A stretch of DNA of 64,000 nt from Phycisphaerae bacterium (GCA_030615025.1 JAUXAB010000005.1:34862-98861); one strand, 5' to 3'. Positions 1 to 10,039 are shown, counted from the stretch's first letter. Notes: generated by a model not told the origin, from the letters alone. A program made the numbers and translations.

Positions 1-1
1 C

Positions 2-3000
2 ACCACTGAAAACGCGATTCGCGCAATATATGGAACTGCCTCTGTGTCGGCAGCTTACGAAGGAACAGTTAATGAATCCGCGCGGGATATTCCTGTAGCT
101 TACGATGTAGACGTCGTAGTTGTCGGCGGTTCATCAGGTGGTGTGGCTGCAGCCGTACAGGCGGCGAAGAAAGGTGCGAAAGTCTTTCTCGCGGCATCAC
201 GACCGTACCTCGGCGAAGACCTGTGCGCAACATATCGGCTGTGGCTCGAGCCCGGTGAAGAGCCGGGAGCGCCACTTGCCAGGAAGGTTTTTGCAGAGCC
301 CACGGCTTCGGCGTGGGTTGAAAAAGGAGTCGCTTTCACATACCAGGCCGACAAATCGTCCGCAGGTGTTCATAAAGACACTCAGCCGGCGTCACTGCTT
401 ACCGACGGCAAGTGGAACAGTGCTCCTTCCCAGAGCGTTCAGTACAACGGCGACGTAACGATTACTGCTAAGCTGGGTAGAGACCATCGTCTAAGAAGGG
501 TCCACGTTCTTGTCTATCAGCGAGACAACGACTTCGAAGTGGAAAGCGTGACCGTTTCTGTCAGTAACGACCTGCAAGAGTGGAAGGAAGTTGCGGTCAT
601 CAGGAATGAAATGCTTGGCAAAGGCTCGTTCGAAAACTCGGCGATAGACCTTTCGGCACCGATGATGGAAAATGCTCGCTATGTGAAGTTTTTAGTTAAG
701 AAGAGCGCCGATGTCGATAGAATACTGTTAGGCGAAATCGTGTTAGAGCAGGAGCGGTCATCCGTCGAACCAAGCCAAAGCCCTCGCATCCCTCCGACAC
801 CGATGCAGGTGAAGCGCACGCTGGATGAGGTGCTGCTTGAAGCGGGTGTGCAGTTTCTGTATGGCTGCTATGCGACGGACGTGCTTCATGATGGAAGGGG
901 AGACCCTGCCGGCATCGTAATGGCCAATCGTTCCGGGCGACAAGCCGTAAAGGCTAAGGTAATCATTGATGCTACACCGCGGGCAAGTGTAGCGAGGATG
1001 GCCGGCGCCAGGTTCCAGCCATATCCCACCGGGCCGCAGACCTTTAAGCGCATCGTTGTCGGCGGCGACGTCCGAACCGGCGAAGGCATCCAGGCACGAA
1101 AAATCCCTGCGCCGATTCGCGCCAAGGGCGGCCAAGGGCGGAATTATATGGCCATCGAGTACACGCTCAGTATCCCTATGAAGAACGGCTCCTTCGCGTC
1201 CTTTGCCGAGGCCGAACAGATTGCACGCGACAAAACCTGGCATCCGGGGCAGGTGGATGCGTCAGAGACGCTCTTCCAGGTGCCGCCCGACCCGATGAAA
1301 GGCAGGAAAAGTTTATCCGGCGCCTGGCCTGGCGCGCAAAAGGTCAACCTGAATGCGTTCCGACCTATGGGTACTAAACGTTTATACGTGCTTGGTGGCT
1401 GCGCGGATGTATCCCGTAGTGCGGCAGAAAAGCTGCTGCGGCCGCTGGAGCTGATGAAAGTAGGCAGCCGCATCGGCGCTGCAGCTGCTTTGGAGGCGAA
1501 AGCCACGCGAAGGCTGAGCAACGTGAGAATATACGGCAAACCAGTAACACCCGTTACTTCGGGAGATATTCGAGAGAATTTGAGCGGGATACATCGGATG
1601 CAAACTAAGGTTGCGACCATACCTGCTGCTAAGGGGACTCTGCCCATCCTTGGAGAGGTAGACGTAGTTGTTGTTGGCGGCGGCACCGGCGGGGCACCAG
1701 CCGGCATCGCTGCGGCACGGCAGGGGGCCAGGACTCTCGTCGTCGAGTATTTGCACGGCCTCGGCGGAGTGGGTACGCTCGGCCTCATCGGCAAATACTA
1801 TCACGGTTACCGCATGGGCTTTACCAGAGAAATCGATGAAGGTGTCGCAAGTTTCGCAGACAACGGAAAGAGTAGCGGCGGGGCGTGGAATATCGAATGG
1901 AAGATGGAGTGGTATCGCCGTGAACTCCGCAAGGCCGGCGCCGATATCTGGTTCGGCACACTTGGCTGTGGAGCATTCGTGGAATATGGGCGGGTCAAGG
2001 GTGTCGTAGTTGCCACGCCACAGGGACGCGGCGTGATACTCGCAAAGGTAGTTATCGATTCGACCGGCAACGCCGACATCGCTGCCGCAGCCGGCGCTTC
2101 GTGCGTCTACACCGACGGCTCCGGCGTTGCCGTCCAGGGCACCGGGCTTCCACCACGCGAGATAGGCGCCAGGTACACCAACACCGATTGGACATTCATC
2201 GATGATGCGGATGTTATCGATACGTGGCGTGCTTTTGTCGTTGCCAAGAAAAAGTATAGGGGCGCTTATGACCTGGGCCAGTTAATAGATACCCGTGAGC
2301 GCCGGCGGATTGTCGGCGACTTTGTTATGTCACCGCTTGATATCTTAAACGACCGGACTTATCCCGATACCGTTGTGATAGCAAAAAGCGATTTCGACTC
2401 GCACGGCTTTACGATACATCCGGCGTTTCTGCTCAAGCCACCGGGCAGGAAAGATATAATCGTTAACGTACCGTATCGCTGCCTGCTGCCGAAAGGTCTG
2501 GACGGCATTCTTGTCACCGGCCTCGGCGTCAGCGCCCACCGAGACGCGATGCCTGTTATACGCATGCAGGCAGATATACAAAACCAGGGCTACGCGGCGG
2601 GCGTTGTGGCAGCGATGGCTGCAAAGAACGGCAGGGGGGTACGTGACATCGACATCAAGGCACTTCAGAAACACCTCATCGACAAAGGCAATCTGCCGGA
2701 GAGAGTCCTGACAGACAAGGATTCCTTTCCGTTACCGCAAGAAGAGATTGCCAGGGCTGTTGAGCGCGTTGTTAATGACTACGATGGGCTGGAGGTAGTA
2801 CTCGCCCAACTGCGGGATGCGATACCGCTTCTGCGAGAGGCTTACAAAAGTGCCGAAAGCCAGGAAGCCAGGTTAACTTATGCCCATATCCTTGGAATGT
2901 TGAGCGACGCCACAGGGACCAATACACTATTGGATGTCATTGGTTCGAGAGAATGGGACAAAGGCTGGAATTTCACCGGTATGGGTCAATACGGGGCGAG

Positions 3001-3424
3001 CATAAGCGAACTTGATAGTCTAATAATAGCTTTAGGCCGAACGCGCGATAAGCGGGCAGTGAAATCCATTCTTGAAAAGGTCGGACAGCTCGATGACAAA
3101 AGCGAATTTTCGCATTGCCGGGCGGTGGCGATGGCGCTTGAGACGCTGGGTGACCGTGCGGCAGCTAAGCCGCTTGCGCAACTTCTGAAAAAGCCCGGCA
3201 TAATGGAGCACGCCTTTACTGAAATCAAAGATGCGAGGCTGCGGACGCCGGCCAGTCCTACGGACACGAAGACACGGAACCACTCGCTGCGTGAATTAAT
3301 TCTGGCACGGGCCTTATATCGCTGCGGCGATTACAAGGGTCTTGGCGAAAAGATTCTAAACAAATACGCGCGTGACCTTCGCACCCACTACGCCCGACAC
3401 GCAACAGCCATACTTGATGAATAG
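2..3424 (+). CDS. Tandem FAD-dependent oxidoreductase with inserted F5/8-C-like domain and HEAT-like tail (5' partial)
   Basis: The frame is open to the left window edge, so the gene probably begins outside; the first GTG in the window (44) has no ribosome site. Counting from that GTG, a Rossmann motif (VVVVGGSSGG) lies at about 24-33 and a second (VVVVGGGTGG) at about 540, so two FAD_oxidored-type halves are fused. Residues about 105-238 interrupt the first half with a beta-rich segment resembling F5/8 type C (discoidin) domains. The last 200 residues are helical and HEAT-like. The family is common in Planctomycetota near carbohydrate genes, and export is likely but the N-terminus is missing. 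The substrate is unknown. The redox domain call is firm; the insert and tail calls are moderate. Confidence 0.8.
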   Translation, partial: TTENAIRAIYGTASVSAAYEGTVNESARDIPVAYDVDVVVVGGSSGGVAAAVQAAKKGAKVFLAASRPYLGEDLCATYRLWLEPGEEPGAPLARKVFAEPTASAWVEKGVAFTYQADKSSAGVHKDTQPASLLTDGKWNSAPSQSVQYNGDVTITAKLGRDHRLRRVHVLVYQRDNDFEVESVTVSVSNDLQEWKEVAVIRNEMLGKGSFENSAIDLSAPMMENARYVKFLVKKSADVDRILLGEIVLEQERSSVEPSQSPRIPPTPMQVKRTLDEVLLEAGVQFLYGCYATDVLHDGRGDPAGIVMANRSGRQAVKAKVIIDATPRASVARMAGARFQPYPTGPQTFKRIVVGGDVRTGEGIQARKIPAPIRAKGGQGRNYMAIEYTLSIPMKNGSFASFAEAEQIARDKTWHPGQVDASETLFQVPPDPMKGRKSLSGAWPGAQKVNLNAFRPMGTKRLYVLGGCADVSRSAAEKLLRPLELMKVGSRIGAAAALEAKATRRLSNVRIYGKPVTPVTSGDIRENLSGIHRMQTKVATIPAAKGTLPILGEVDVVVVGGGTGGAPAGIAAARQGARTLVVEYLHGLGGVGTLGLIGKYYHGYRMGFTREIDEGVASFADNGKSSGGAWNIEWKMEWYRRELRKAGADIWFGTLGCGAFVEYGRVKGVVVATPQGRGVILAKVVIDSTGNADIAAAAGASCVYTDGSGVAVQGTGLPPREIGARYTNTDWTFIDDADVIDTWRAFVVAKKKYRGAYDLGQLIDTRERRRIVGDFVMSPLDILNDRTYPDTVVIAKSDFDSHGFTIHPAFLLKPPGRKDIIVNVPYRCLLPKGLDGILVTGLGVSAHRDAMPVIRMQADIQNQGYAAGVVAAMAAKNGRGVRDIDIKALQKHLIDKGNLPERVLTDKDSFPLPQEEIARAVERVVNDYDGLEVVLAQLRDAIPLLREAYKSAESQEARLTYAHILGMLSDATGTNTLLDVIGSREWDKGWNFTGMGQYGASISELDSLIIALGRTRDKRAVKSILEKVGQLDDKSEFSHCRAVAMALETLGDRAAAKPLAQLLKKPGIMEHAFTEIKDARLRTPASPTDTKTRNHSLRELILARALYRCGDYKGLGEKILNKYARDLRTHYARHATAILDE

Positions 3425-3570
3425 CGGATAGGAGTAAAGAGAAAAACAGAAAGCTGTAGAACAAATTGAGACTAATGAAGCAGGGAACTGTCCTCTACCT
3501 TTCTCGAAAGATTTTGGAAAATCGACCGTATTGTGCTGCGAAAGAGAGGGTGCTAAAGGGACGTGCGGGA

Positions 3571-4776
3571 ATGACAAGGAAGAGAATTCTGTATATCAGT
3601 GGGTCACTGGGATTGGGACATATCACCAGGGACTTGGCGATAGCCAAGGAATTGCGCAGGCAAAAACCTGAAGTAGAGATATCCTGGTTGGCTGCTCACC
3701 CTGCAAGCTTACTGCTCAGGGAGGCAGGGGAGAAACTTCTTCCAGAGGCTGACCTGTATGCCGATGACAACGTTCCCGCTGAAGATGCCGCCAAGGGCTT
3801 CGATCTGAACCTGCTGAAATACGCCTCTAATGCAAGGAGGGAATGGGCCCGCAACGTCGAAATCTTCAAACAGGTAACCAGAAAAGGAGAATTTGACATC
3901 GTTATCGGTGATGAAACCTATGAAATAACCATTGCCTTGGCAAAGAAACAAGTCCTAATAGAAGCCCCCTTCGTGATGATCTACGATTTTGTTGGGTGTG
4001 ATTCAGTGACTAAGAATCCGGTTGAGAAGCTGGGAGTCTATATGTGGAACAGAATGTGGGCACAGTGGGACAGGCTCTTTTCTGGCGGGAAGAATTTAGC
4101 CCTCTTCGTAGGTGAAATGGAAGACATCCCCGATAAGAGTTTTGGCTTTTTTCTGCCTAAGCGCCGTGACTGGGCCAAAGCACACTATAATTTCATAGGA
4201 TACATTCTGCCATTTGACCCGGCAGAATTTACCGATAAGGCAAGGACCCGAGCGAAGTTGGGGTACGGCCAAGAGCCCTTGGTCGTATGTTCCATCGGTG
4301 GCATTTCGATTGGCAAAGGTCTGCTGGAGCTTTGCGGCCAGGCTTATCCGACTATCAGACAAGAAGTCCCGGATTTACGTATGGTTCTGGTTTGTGGGCC
4401 CCGCCTTCGTGCCGAGTCGTTGCAAGTTCCAGAGGGAGTGGAAGTTAGGGGATATGTTCCCGCTCTTTACGAGCACTTTGCTGCGAGCGATTTGGCCGTG
4501 GTTGTGGGAGGTGGCACTTCTACGCTCGAACTGACCGCCCTCAGACGACCATTCATTTATTTTCCTTTGGAGGGACATTTTGAACAGCAGATCCATGTAG
4601 CGGGCCGATTGGCCAGACATAAGGCGGGTGTCAAGATGATGTTTTCCCAAACGAATCCAAAGTCTTTAGCCGAAGAAGTTATCTCTAATCTTGGTAAAGA
4701 GGTACACCATCCACCCATTCCCACAGATGGCGCTCAAAAGGCGGATAGACTTATAAAGCAACTTCTTTCAAAATAA
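3571..4776 (+). CDS. Glycosyltransferase, GT28/MurG-like (GT-B fold)
   Basis: About 401 residues. The N-terminus RILYISGSLGLGHITRDLAI matches the glycine-rich first strand-loop of MurG/UGT-type GT-B enzymes. The C-terminal donor-site region near residue 311 has VVGGGTSTLELTALRRP, followed by an EGHFEQ segment typical of GT28 C-terminal domains. The frame is open further upstream (from 3466), but that extension is not family-like, so I chose the ATG at 3571. It lies between the FAD protein and the sugar-isomerase genes with loose spacing and may be a separate unit. Donor and acceptor cannot be told from sequence. Confidence 0.75.
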   Translation: MTRKRILYISGSLGLGHITRDLAIAKELRRQKPEVEISWLAAHPASLLLREAGEKLLPEADLYADDNVPAEDAAKGFDLNLLKYASNARREWARNVEIFKQVTRKGEFDIVIGDETYEITIALAKKQVLIEAPFVMIYDFVGCDSVTKNPVEKLGVYMWNRMWAQWDRLFSGGKNLALFVGEMEDIPDKSFGFFLPKRRDWAKAHYNFIGYILPFDPAEFTDKARTRAKLGYGQEPLVVCSIGGISIGKGLLELCGQAYPTIRQEVPDLRMVLVCGPRLRAESLQVPEGVEVRGYVPALYEHFAASDLAVVVGGGTSTLELTALRRPFIYFPLEGHFEQQIHVAGRLARHKAGVKMMFSQTNPKSLAEEVISNLGKEVHHPPIPTDGAQKADRLIKQLLSK

Positions 4777-4861
4777 GCAATATGCAGTAACCAATTAGTA
4801 ACCTATTATTATTAGCCAGAGCAGTAATGAATAGATTAGTAGAGTCTAAGGAGAGATAGAA

Positions 4862-5896
4862 ATGGCAGGAGAATATCGATTTTCGTTTGGGCCGTGGAAT
4901 ATTCATGAAGGTGCGGACCCGTTTGGGCCGCCGGTCAGGGACAGTATCGAATTCGGAAAAAAACTTAAGATGTATAAGAAGCTCGGCTTCGACGGCGTAC
5001 AGTTCCACGATGACGATGCCGTGCCGGATATGGATAACCTCGGTCCTGAGCAGATAGTCAAAAAGGCAAAAGAGGTACACAGTATGCTTGAGAGCGAAGG
5101 TTTGGTCGCGGAATTTGTCGCTCCCCGGCTGTGGGAGGATGCGCGCACAATCGACGGGGCCTATACGTCCAACGACCCCGCCTGCCGGCAGTACGCCAGG
5201 GACCGCAGTCGCCGGATGCTTGATATTGTGGATGCCCTCGGCACGAAGCTGGTCGTTGTCTGGTATGCCCGCGAAGGGACATATATTCGCGAGGCGAAGG
5301 ACAGCAAGGTCGCAGTTGGGCAAATCGCAGAGGCACTCAATGATATGCTCCACTACAACACAGAAGTCAAGATTGCAATTGAGCCGAAGCCGAACGAGCC
5401 AATGGACCAAACCTACATTCCGACGACCGGCCACGCTGTAGCTATCGGCTATCTTACAGACTATCCCGACCGAGTAGGGGTCAACATCGAAACCGCTCAC
5501 GTAGTTTTAGCCGGCCTGGACCCTTCAGATGAGATGGGATTTGCACTTGCGTACAATAAGCTGTTCAGCGTTCACCTCAACGACCAGAACGGCCTGAAAT
5601 TCGATGAGGACAGGGCCTTCGGCGCCGTTGATTTGCGCAGAGCGTTCAACCAAGTGCGTATTCTCGACCAACACGACTACGGCAAGGACGGCCAGTTTGT
5701 CGGCCTCGACGTAAAAGCTATGCGAACTCAAAAGCAGGAGGTTGCCACCAAACATCTGGCCAACAGCAGGACAATCTTTCTGCGGCTGGTTGAACTCGTT
5801 CGAAGTCTTGATAAAAACAAGGTTGAAAAACTGATACAACAACGAGATTACGAAGAATTAGATATGTTGATAATTAACCATCTAATGGGCAAATAA
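4862..5896 (+). CDS. Xylose-isomerase-like sugar isomerase (TIM barrel)
   Basis: 344 residues, shorter than class II xylose isomerases. It keeps their hallmarks: EPKPNEP near residue 176 (metal-binding Glu and substrate Lys region), a VHLNDQNG metal-site segment and VGLDVKAMR near the end. It would interconvert an aldose and a ketose using divalent metal in the cytoplasm. An AGGAGAGATAG-type ribosome site precedes the ATG. It heads a tight run with a PfkB kinase (37 nt downstream) and a DUF4432 protein, which suggests isomerise, phosphorylate and epimerise steps for one sugar. The sugar itself is not determined; true xylose isomerase is only one option. Confidence 0.75.
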   Translation: MAGEYRFSFGPWNIHEGADPFGPPVRDSIEFGKKLKMYKKLGFDGVQFHDDDAVPDMDNLGPEQIVKKAKEVHSMLESEGLVAEFVAPRLWEDARTIDGAYTSNDPACRQYARDRSRRMLDIVDALGTKLVVVWYAREGTYIREAKDSKVAVGQIAEALNDMLHYNTEVKIAIEPKPNEPMDQTYIPTTGHAVAIGYLTDYPDRVGVNIETAHVVLAGLDPSDEMGFALAYNKLFSVHLNDQNGLKFDEDRAFGAVDLRRAFNQVRILDQHDYGKDGQFVGLDVKAMRTQKQEVATKHLANSRTIFLRLVELVRSLDKNKVEKLIQQRDYEELDMLIINHLMGK

Positions 5897-5933
5897 AAAC
5901 GTACGAAATTCGATATTCACGTTTGAGGGAAAA

Positions 5934-7148
5934 ATGATGGTGGACGTGTTAGTTTTGAATACGGCGGTGGCAGATTTAAGAAGGCCGGATTTTGAATTTG
6001 CTGATGAATTGGTGGGCAAAGGCGGATTAGCCAAGTGCAAAACCGAAGATATTCCTGACTACTCTCAGGAAAAGGTGAGAGAATGGATAAAGAAAGGTTA
6101 TGCCACTGCAGGCGGGCCTGGAAATTCGGCGCCTCTGATAGCAAGGACCGGCTTGAAAGTTGCCGTGGGGGCCAACCTCGGCAAAGGCGATTACGATGGC
6201 TTAGACGCCCAGGGAAGGTTTTTTTATGACTTGATGACTGCGAATGGTATCGATATGTCGCAGACCCATATACACCCGACTTTACCCACAGGAACTACCT
6301 TCATTCACAGTACCACAGGAGATGATAGAGGCGGGATTGCCTATTTTCCCAGTGCCAATGACGATTTTGATTTCGAAATATTCAAAGGAGCTGTTGAGCG
6401 ATTAAAGCCAAATATAGTTTACTATATGTACTCCGGCCTATCTGAAAGGGGCGACGCCAATGGAGGCCGGGACTTGGCTGAATTCATCAAATGGTGTCGC
6501 ACCGAGGGTGCTGTTACGATTGTCGACTGTCATACTTTAACGAGTAACCCGCAGGAGCTGATAAGCACGGGAAAGTCTGTAGAGCAATACTGGCTCTTAG
6601 AACCACTTCTGCCGGAAGTTGATTTGTTCTTTACATCCTGCGACGAAGCCAAGCTGATTGAGAATACGCTTGCTCCGGGGCGGGCCTGGAGCGAGTTTGA
6701 AGAACATGAAAATAATGTACATTTTCTTGACTTTTTGACTGAGAGATTCTGGCGAGAGAAAAGCAGAACAAAACTGTTTGGCGTTACAGTCAGTAATGGT
6801 GCCTATGAAAAACACATTTGTCCGGATGGGGCTGTCGACGGCCCGAACAAAATCGAATCCCGGTTCATGGTAGGGGAGGTGGTCGACCTCGTTGGGGCAG
6901 GGGACTCATTCAGGGCGGGGCTTATTACATACATTGCCTCCCATCTGGATGAATTCAAGAACGGCTCTATGGATTTTGCCGAAGCGGTTCAGATGGGTAA
7001 TCTGTTTGCCTCGCTTTATATAAAAGCGCCGCTTGATGATAGGTACGGCGGAATCAGGCCTTATGAAACAATGTTAAAAGTAGTTCGCAGCAACGTAACA
7101 TACGAAAGTTTTGATGCGCTGCGAAAGGCTCTGCATTATACAATTTAG
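5934..7148 (+). CDS. PfkB-family carbohydrate kinase
   Basis: 404 residues, longer than ribokinase (about 300). The PfkB C-terminal signature DLVGAGDSFRAG near residue 318 contains the catalytic Asp and anion-hole glycines. An N-terminal GPGNSAPLIARTGLKVAVG region matches the substrate-side glycine motif. A GAGGGA ribosome site precedes the start; a second ATG follows directly. It lies between the isomerase and DUF4432 genes and presumably phosphorylates the ketose they produce. Extra length sits in the middle (about residues 200-290). Substrate unknown. Confidence 0.8.
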   Translation: MMVDVLVLNTAVADLRRPDFEFADELVGKGGLAKCKTEDIPDYSQEKVREWIKKGYATAGGPGNSAPLIARTGLKVAVGANLGKGDYDGLDAQGRFFYDLMTANGIDMSQTHIHPTLPTGTTFIHSTTGDDRGGIAYFPSANDDFDFEIFKGAVERLKPNIVYYMYSGLSERGDANGGRDLAEFIKWCRTEGAVTIVDCHTLTSNPQELISTGKSVEQYWLLEPLLPEVDLFFTSCDEAKLIENTLAPGRAWSEFEEHENNVHFLDFLTERFWREKSRTKLFGVTVSNGAYEKHICPDGAVDGPNKIESRFMVGEVVDLVGAGDSFRAGLITYIASHLDEFKNGSMDFAEAVQMGNLFASLYIKAPLDDRYGGIRPYETMLKVVRSNVTYESFDALRKALHYTI

Positions 7149-7167
7149 AAAAGACGAGGAGGCACAA

Positions 7168-8238
7168 ATGGCCACAACCAATCGCAAATTTGCCTGGCAG
7201 AACAAAGTTATAAATTTCGCCCAGATTGGAGGTATTGAAACCTCTGTTTTGGACAACGGCCTCGGCAAAGGGACCCGAATCGCCTGGGTAAACACCGGCT
7301 CCGGTCTTCGGTATAAAGTGGTTATCGATAGAGGACTGGATATCGCTGAGGCCTTTTATAATCAACACAGCCTCGCCTGGCTCAGCCACGCCGGCGTGAC
7401 TGCTCCCCGACCGGATGCCAACCGCGGCCTGGAGTGGCTATACTCGTTTGCTGGCGGCTTATTGACAACCTGCGGATTGACTCACGTCGGCGGGCCCGAA
7501 ACCGATGAATTCGGCGAGCGCGGTTTGCATGGCCGTGTCAGCAATATCGGCGCCAGGCTCGAATCAATCGTGCAGCCAAACCTGATGGCAGCAAAGCCGG
7601 AAATGAGTATAACAGCGGTTGTGAAAGAGTCTCGCGTATTCGGGCCGAACCTGGAGCTGAAACGTACTATATCAAGCACCATCGGCGAGCCGGCCATCAG
7701 GATTCACGATGTTGTGACAAACCTCGGTAACACCCCCACGCCGCATATGATTTTGTATCACTGTAACTACGGCTGGCCGTTGGTTGACGAAGGCACACAG
7801 ATTCTATGGAAGGGAAAATGTGTCTCTCGCGGCCTGGATATGGATAATGCCATATTCAACAGCAAACACAATTTCCGAAAATGCCAAAAGCCTCGCAATA
7901 GTCACAGAGGCGGCGGAGAAGCCTGCGGCTTTATTGACGTCGTAGCTGACAAAAAGGGCGTTTGCACCGTAGGTCTTTACAATCAACGGCTCAGTCTTGC
8001 CCTTGTTATGAGGTATAAGAAGAAGCAATTACCCTGCCTTGCTAATTGGCAGCACTGGGGTCCCGGTGAATATGTTACAGCGCTCGAACCGGGAACCAAT
8101 CCGCCGATCGGCCAGGCCAAAGCCAGAGAACAGAAGCAGCTGATTCACATCGCGCCGGGAATGAGCAGAACGTATGACCTCGAAATGACAGTTTTGACGG
8201 ACAAAAAGCAAATCAAGCGTTTTCTAAAAAGTGTATGA
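7168..8238 (+). CDS. DUF4432 (aldose-1-epimerase-like) protein
   Basis: About 356 residues. I place the start at 7168 because GAGGAGG lies six bases upstream; a longer frame from 7111 would overlap the kinase. The sequence shows the galactose-mutarotase-like beta-sandwich pattern of DUF4432, with conserved histidines in RGLHGRVSN and in HMILYHCNYGWPL, plus LEPGTNPP near the C-terminus. Family members are thought to act as sugar mutarotases/epimerases. The position right after isomerase and kinase supports a role in the same sugar pathway. No signal peptide. Confidence 0.78.
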   Translation: MATTNRKFAWQNKVINFAQIGGIETSVLDNGLGKGTRIAWVNTGSGLRYKVVIDRGLDIAEAFYNQHSLAWLSHAGVTAPRPDANRGLEWLYSFAGGLLTTCGLTHVGGPETDEFGERGLHGRVSNIGARLESIVQPNLMAAKPEMSITAVVKESRVFGPNLELKRTISSTIGEPAIRIHDVVTNLGNTPTPHMILYHCNYGWPLVDEGTQILWKGKCVSRGLDMDNAIFNSKHNFRKCQKPRNSHRGGGEACGFIDVVADKKGVCTVGLYNQRLSLALVMRYKKKQLPCLANWQHWGPGEYVTALEPGTNPPIGQAKAREQKQLIHIAPGMSRTYDLEMTVLTDKKQIKRFLKSV

Positions 8239-8458
8239 ACAGAGCCGCGACCGTAAGGGAGTGGTAAAATAGTACACCGTTTCATAAATAACGTAACTAC
8301 GTAAACAGGGAAGAACCATCCCCAAGCTTCGCTTAGGGCTGCCACCCTGAGAAACAAGAAACAAAATTCGACATTCGATATTCCTTGTTGGATATTCATT
8401 ATTCAAAATGCTATAAAGAACATCGAATTTCGAACAAGGAATTACGAGTTTTGAAGTA

Positions 8459-9814
8459 ATGGCAGAGCACATATTTACCGGGTTTGGATTTGGGCCAATC
8501 CAGGGCGGACTGTTCGCCAAGGAAGCATTTCAAAGCGGCAATTTTACGCGCATAGTTGTAGCTGAGATTGACGCTGAGCTAATCGACGCAGTCAGGGCTA
8601 ATAAAGGAACATATTACATCAACGTTGCGAAAGCCGACGGCATTGAAACGCTAAAGGTTGATAATATCGAGCTGCTCAACCCCAACGTCGCAGGGGACAA
8701 TCAAATTCTTCTTCAGGTTTTAGCCGAATCCACAGAAATAGCTACCTGCTTGCCCTCTGTAGATTTTTACGAATCGGACCGAGCCGGTAGTGTCGCCTCA
8801 TTGATAGCTGAGGGCTTAAAGAACAGCAAGGCTGAAGCAGCGATTATTTACACAGCGGAAAACAACAATCACGCAGCAGAGATACTGGAAAAGGCAGTCA
8901 GCCACGAATTCATCCTTCGCAGTAGCCTTGCTACGGAGAACGGATTAACACGAATGGACACAAATTCAGAAAGAGAAAAATTCGTGAAAATTCGTGGCAA
9001 AAAATTTAAGGTACAGTTTCTCAACACCGTAATCGGCAAGATGAGCAGGGTCGTTACCGACCCGGCCGAAATCACAGAGTGCAAACTCGCAACCATAGCG
9101 CCGGGTATTAAGCGGGCCTTTCTGGTGGAAGAGTTCAACCAAATCCTGGTCAGCCGAACGACAATTGGCGATTTCAAGCCCGGCATTGAAGTCTTTATTG
9201 AAAAGGACGACCTATTGCCCTTCGAGGAAGCAAAACTGTTCGGCCATAATGCCATACATACCCTGCTTGGCTTTATCGGCGAAGCCCGCGGCGCAACTTC
9301 GATGAGCGAGCTCAAGGACGACCAGGCCGTTATGCAAATCGCCAGACTGGCTTTTTTAGATGAGTGCGGCACAGCACTCGTAAAGAAGCACGCTCACCTA
9401 AGAGATGAACTTTTCACCGAGGCAGGCATAAGACGCTATGCCGAGGACCTCCTCGAACGTATAACCAATCCGTATCTGGCGGATACGGTTGGACGGGCCG
9501 GCCGCGATGCGGTCCGTAAGCTCTCAATAAACGGACGCATATTTGGAACTATGGCTCTGGCATTGGAATATGGTATCGAGCCGAAGAATATGGCCTTGGC
9601 AGCGTTTGCCGGTATCGCCGTGCTGCTGGAAAAGGCGGAAGAGTACAAACTGCCCACTAATTTACGATTTGGCGATTGGCGTAAATTAGATGATGACAGG
9701 ATAGAAAAAATCATCAACTGGCTCTGGAAAGGCCAAACAGGAGAGTATGCTCAGCAACTTATTAAATATGTCCAGAACGCCAAAGAACATCTGAAAAAGC
9801 TGACTGCAAATTAG
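8459..9814 (+). CDS. Mannitol-1-phosphate 5-dehydrogenase-like polyol dehydrogenase
   Basis: 451 residues. The N-terminal half is Rossmann-like; the C-terminal half is the helical mannitol dehydrogenase domain with a K/N/H-type active-site segment (LFGHNAIHTLLGFIGEARG) near residue 259. It would oxidise a polyol phosphate with NAD(P). A gap of 220 bases separates it from the DUF4432 gene; that gap carries repeat debris (an AT-rich TTCGATATTC stretch and a GAGCCGCGACC fragment). About 20 residues (162-182) are encoded by an inserted palindromic repeat that stays in frame (see 8944-9004), right beside the family region. No clear Shine-Dalgarno. Whether the enzyme still works is unknown. Confidence 0.75.
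   Translation: MAEHIFTGFGFGPIQGGLFAKEAFQSGNFTRIVVAEIDAELIDAVRANKGTYYINVAKADGIETLKVDNIELLNPNVAGDNQILLQVLAESTEIATCLPSVDFYESDRAGSVASLIAEGLKNSKAEAAIIYTAENNNHAAEILEKAVSHEFILRSSLATENGLTRMDTNSEREKFVKIRGKKFKVQFLNTVIGKMSRVVTDPAEITECKLATIAPGIKRAFLVEEFNQILVSRTTIGDFKPGIEVFIEKDDLLPFEEAKLFGHNAIHTLLGFIGEARGATSMSELKDDQAVMQIARLAFLDECGTALVKKHAHLRDELFTEAGIRRYAEDLLERITNPYLADTVGRAGRDAVRKLSINGRIFGTMALALEYGIEPKNMALAAFAGIAVLLEKAEEYKLPTNLRFGDWRKLDDDRIEKIINWLWKGQTGEYAQQLIKYVQNAKEHLKKLTAN
8944..9004. repeat. Interspersed palindromic repeat inside a coding region
   Basis: The right arm (AATTCGTGAAAATTCGTGGC) matches the reverse complement of the left arm of the copy at 25923-25979 with about two differences. The left arm (TTAACACGAATGGACACAAA) is a looser complement of the same motif. 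The element is about 60 bp and preserves the reading frame of the polyol dehydrogenase. Confidence 0.6.
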
Positions 9815-9821
9815 CACAGAT

Positions 9822-9853
9822 TTAACCGCGGAGCACGCAGAGAGCACAGAGAG
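9822..9853. repeat. Partial repeat of the TTAACCGCGGAG / CGCAGAG family
   Basis: TTAACCGCGGAGCACGCAGA followed by GAGCACAGAGAG. The same family occurs as the outer element at 19099-19289. Only one arm is present here, between the polyol dehydrogenase and the next gene. The rest of 9815-10039 shows nothing recognisable. Confidence 0.5.
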
Positions 9854-10039
9854 TTTTTAGACAGGATAACAGGAAGCGCTGGGATCGAGGATAACGAGTG
9901 CGAACCCGGCTGTCTCATGTGGTCCGATTCATTTGCAGTAATAGGCAATGAATTCTGCGAGAAGTGCTTGAAGAAAATGAGGAAAGATGCGATTTATTGG
10001 CAAGATTTCTCCTTTTAACTTTTTGCACGGAGAATAACT

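Noticed and set aside
4751..5500. Minus-strand frame opposite the xylose-isomerase-like gene
   Set aside because: Shadow of the isomerase and its leader; no motif.
8239..8458. Small gene between the DUF4432 and polyol dehydrogenase genes
   Set aside because: Only repeat-like fragments (TTCGATATTC type, GAGCCGCGACC type); no convincing frame.
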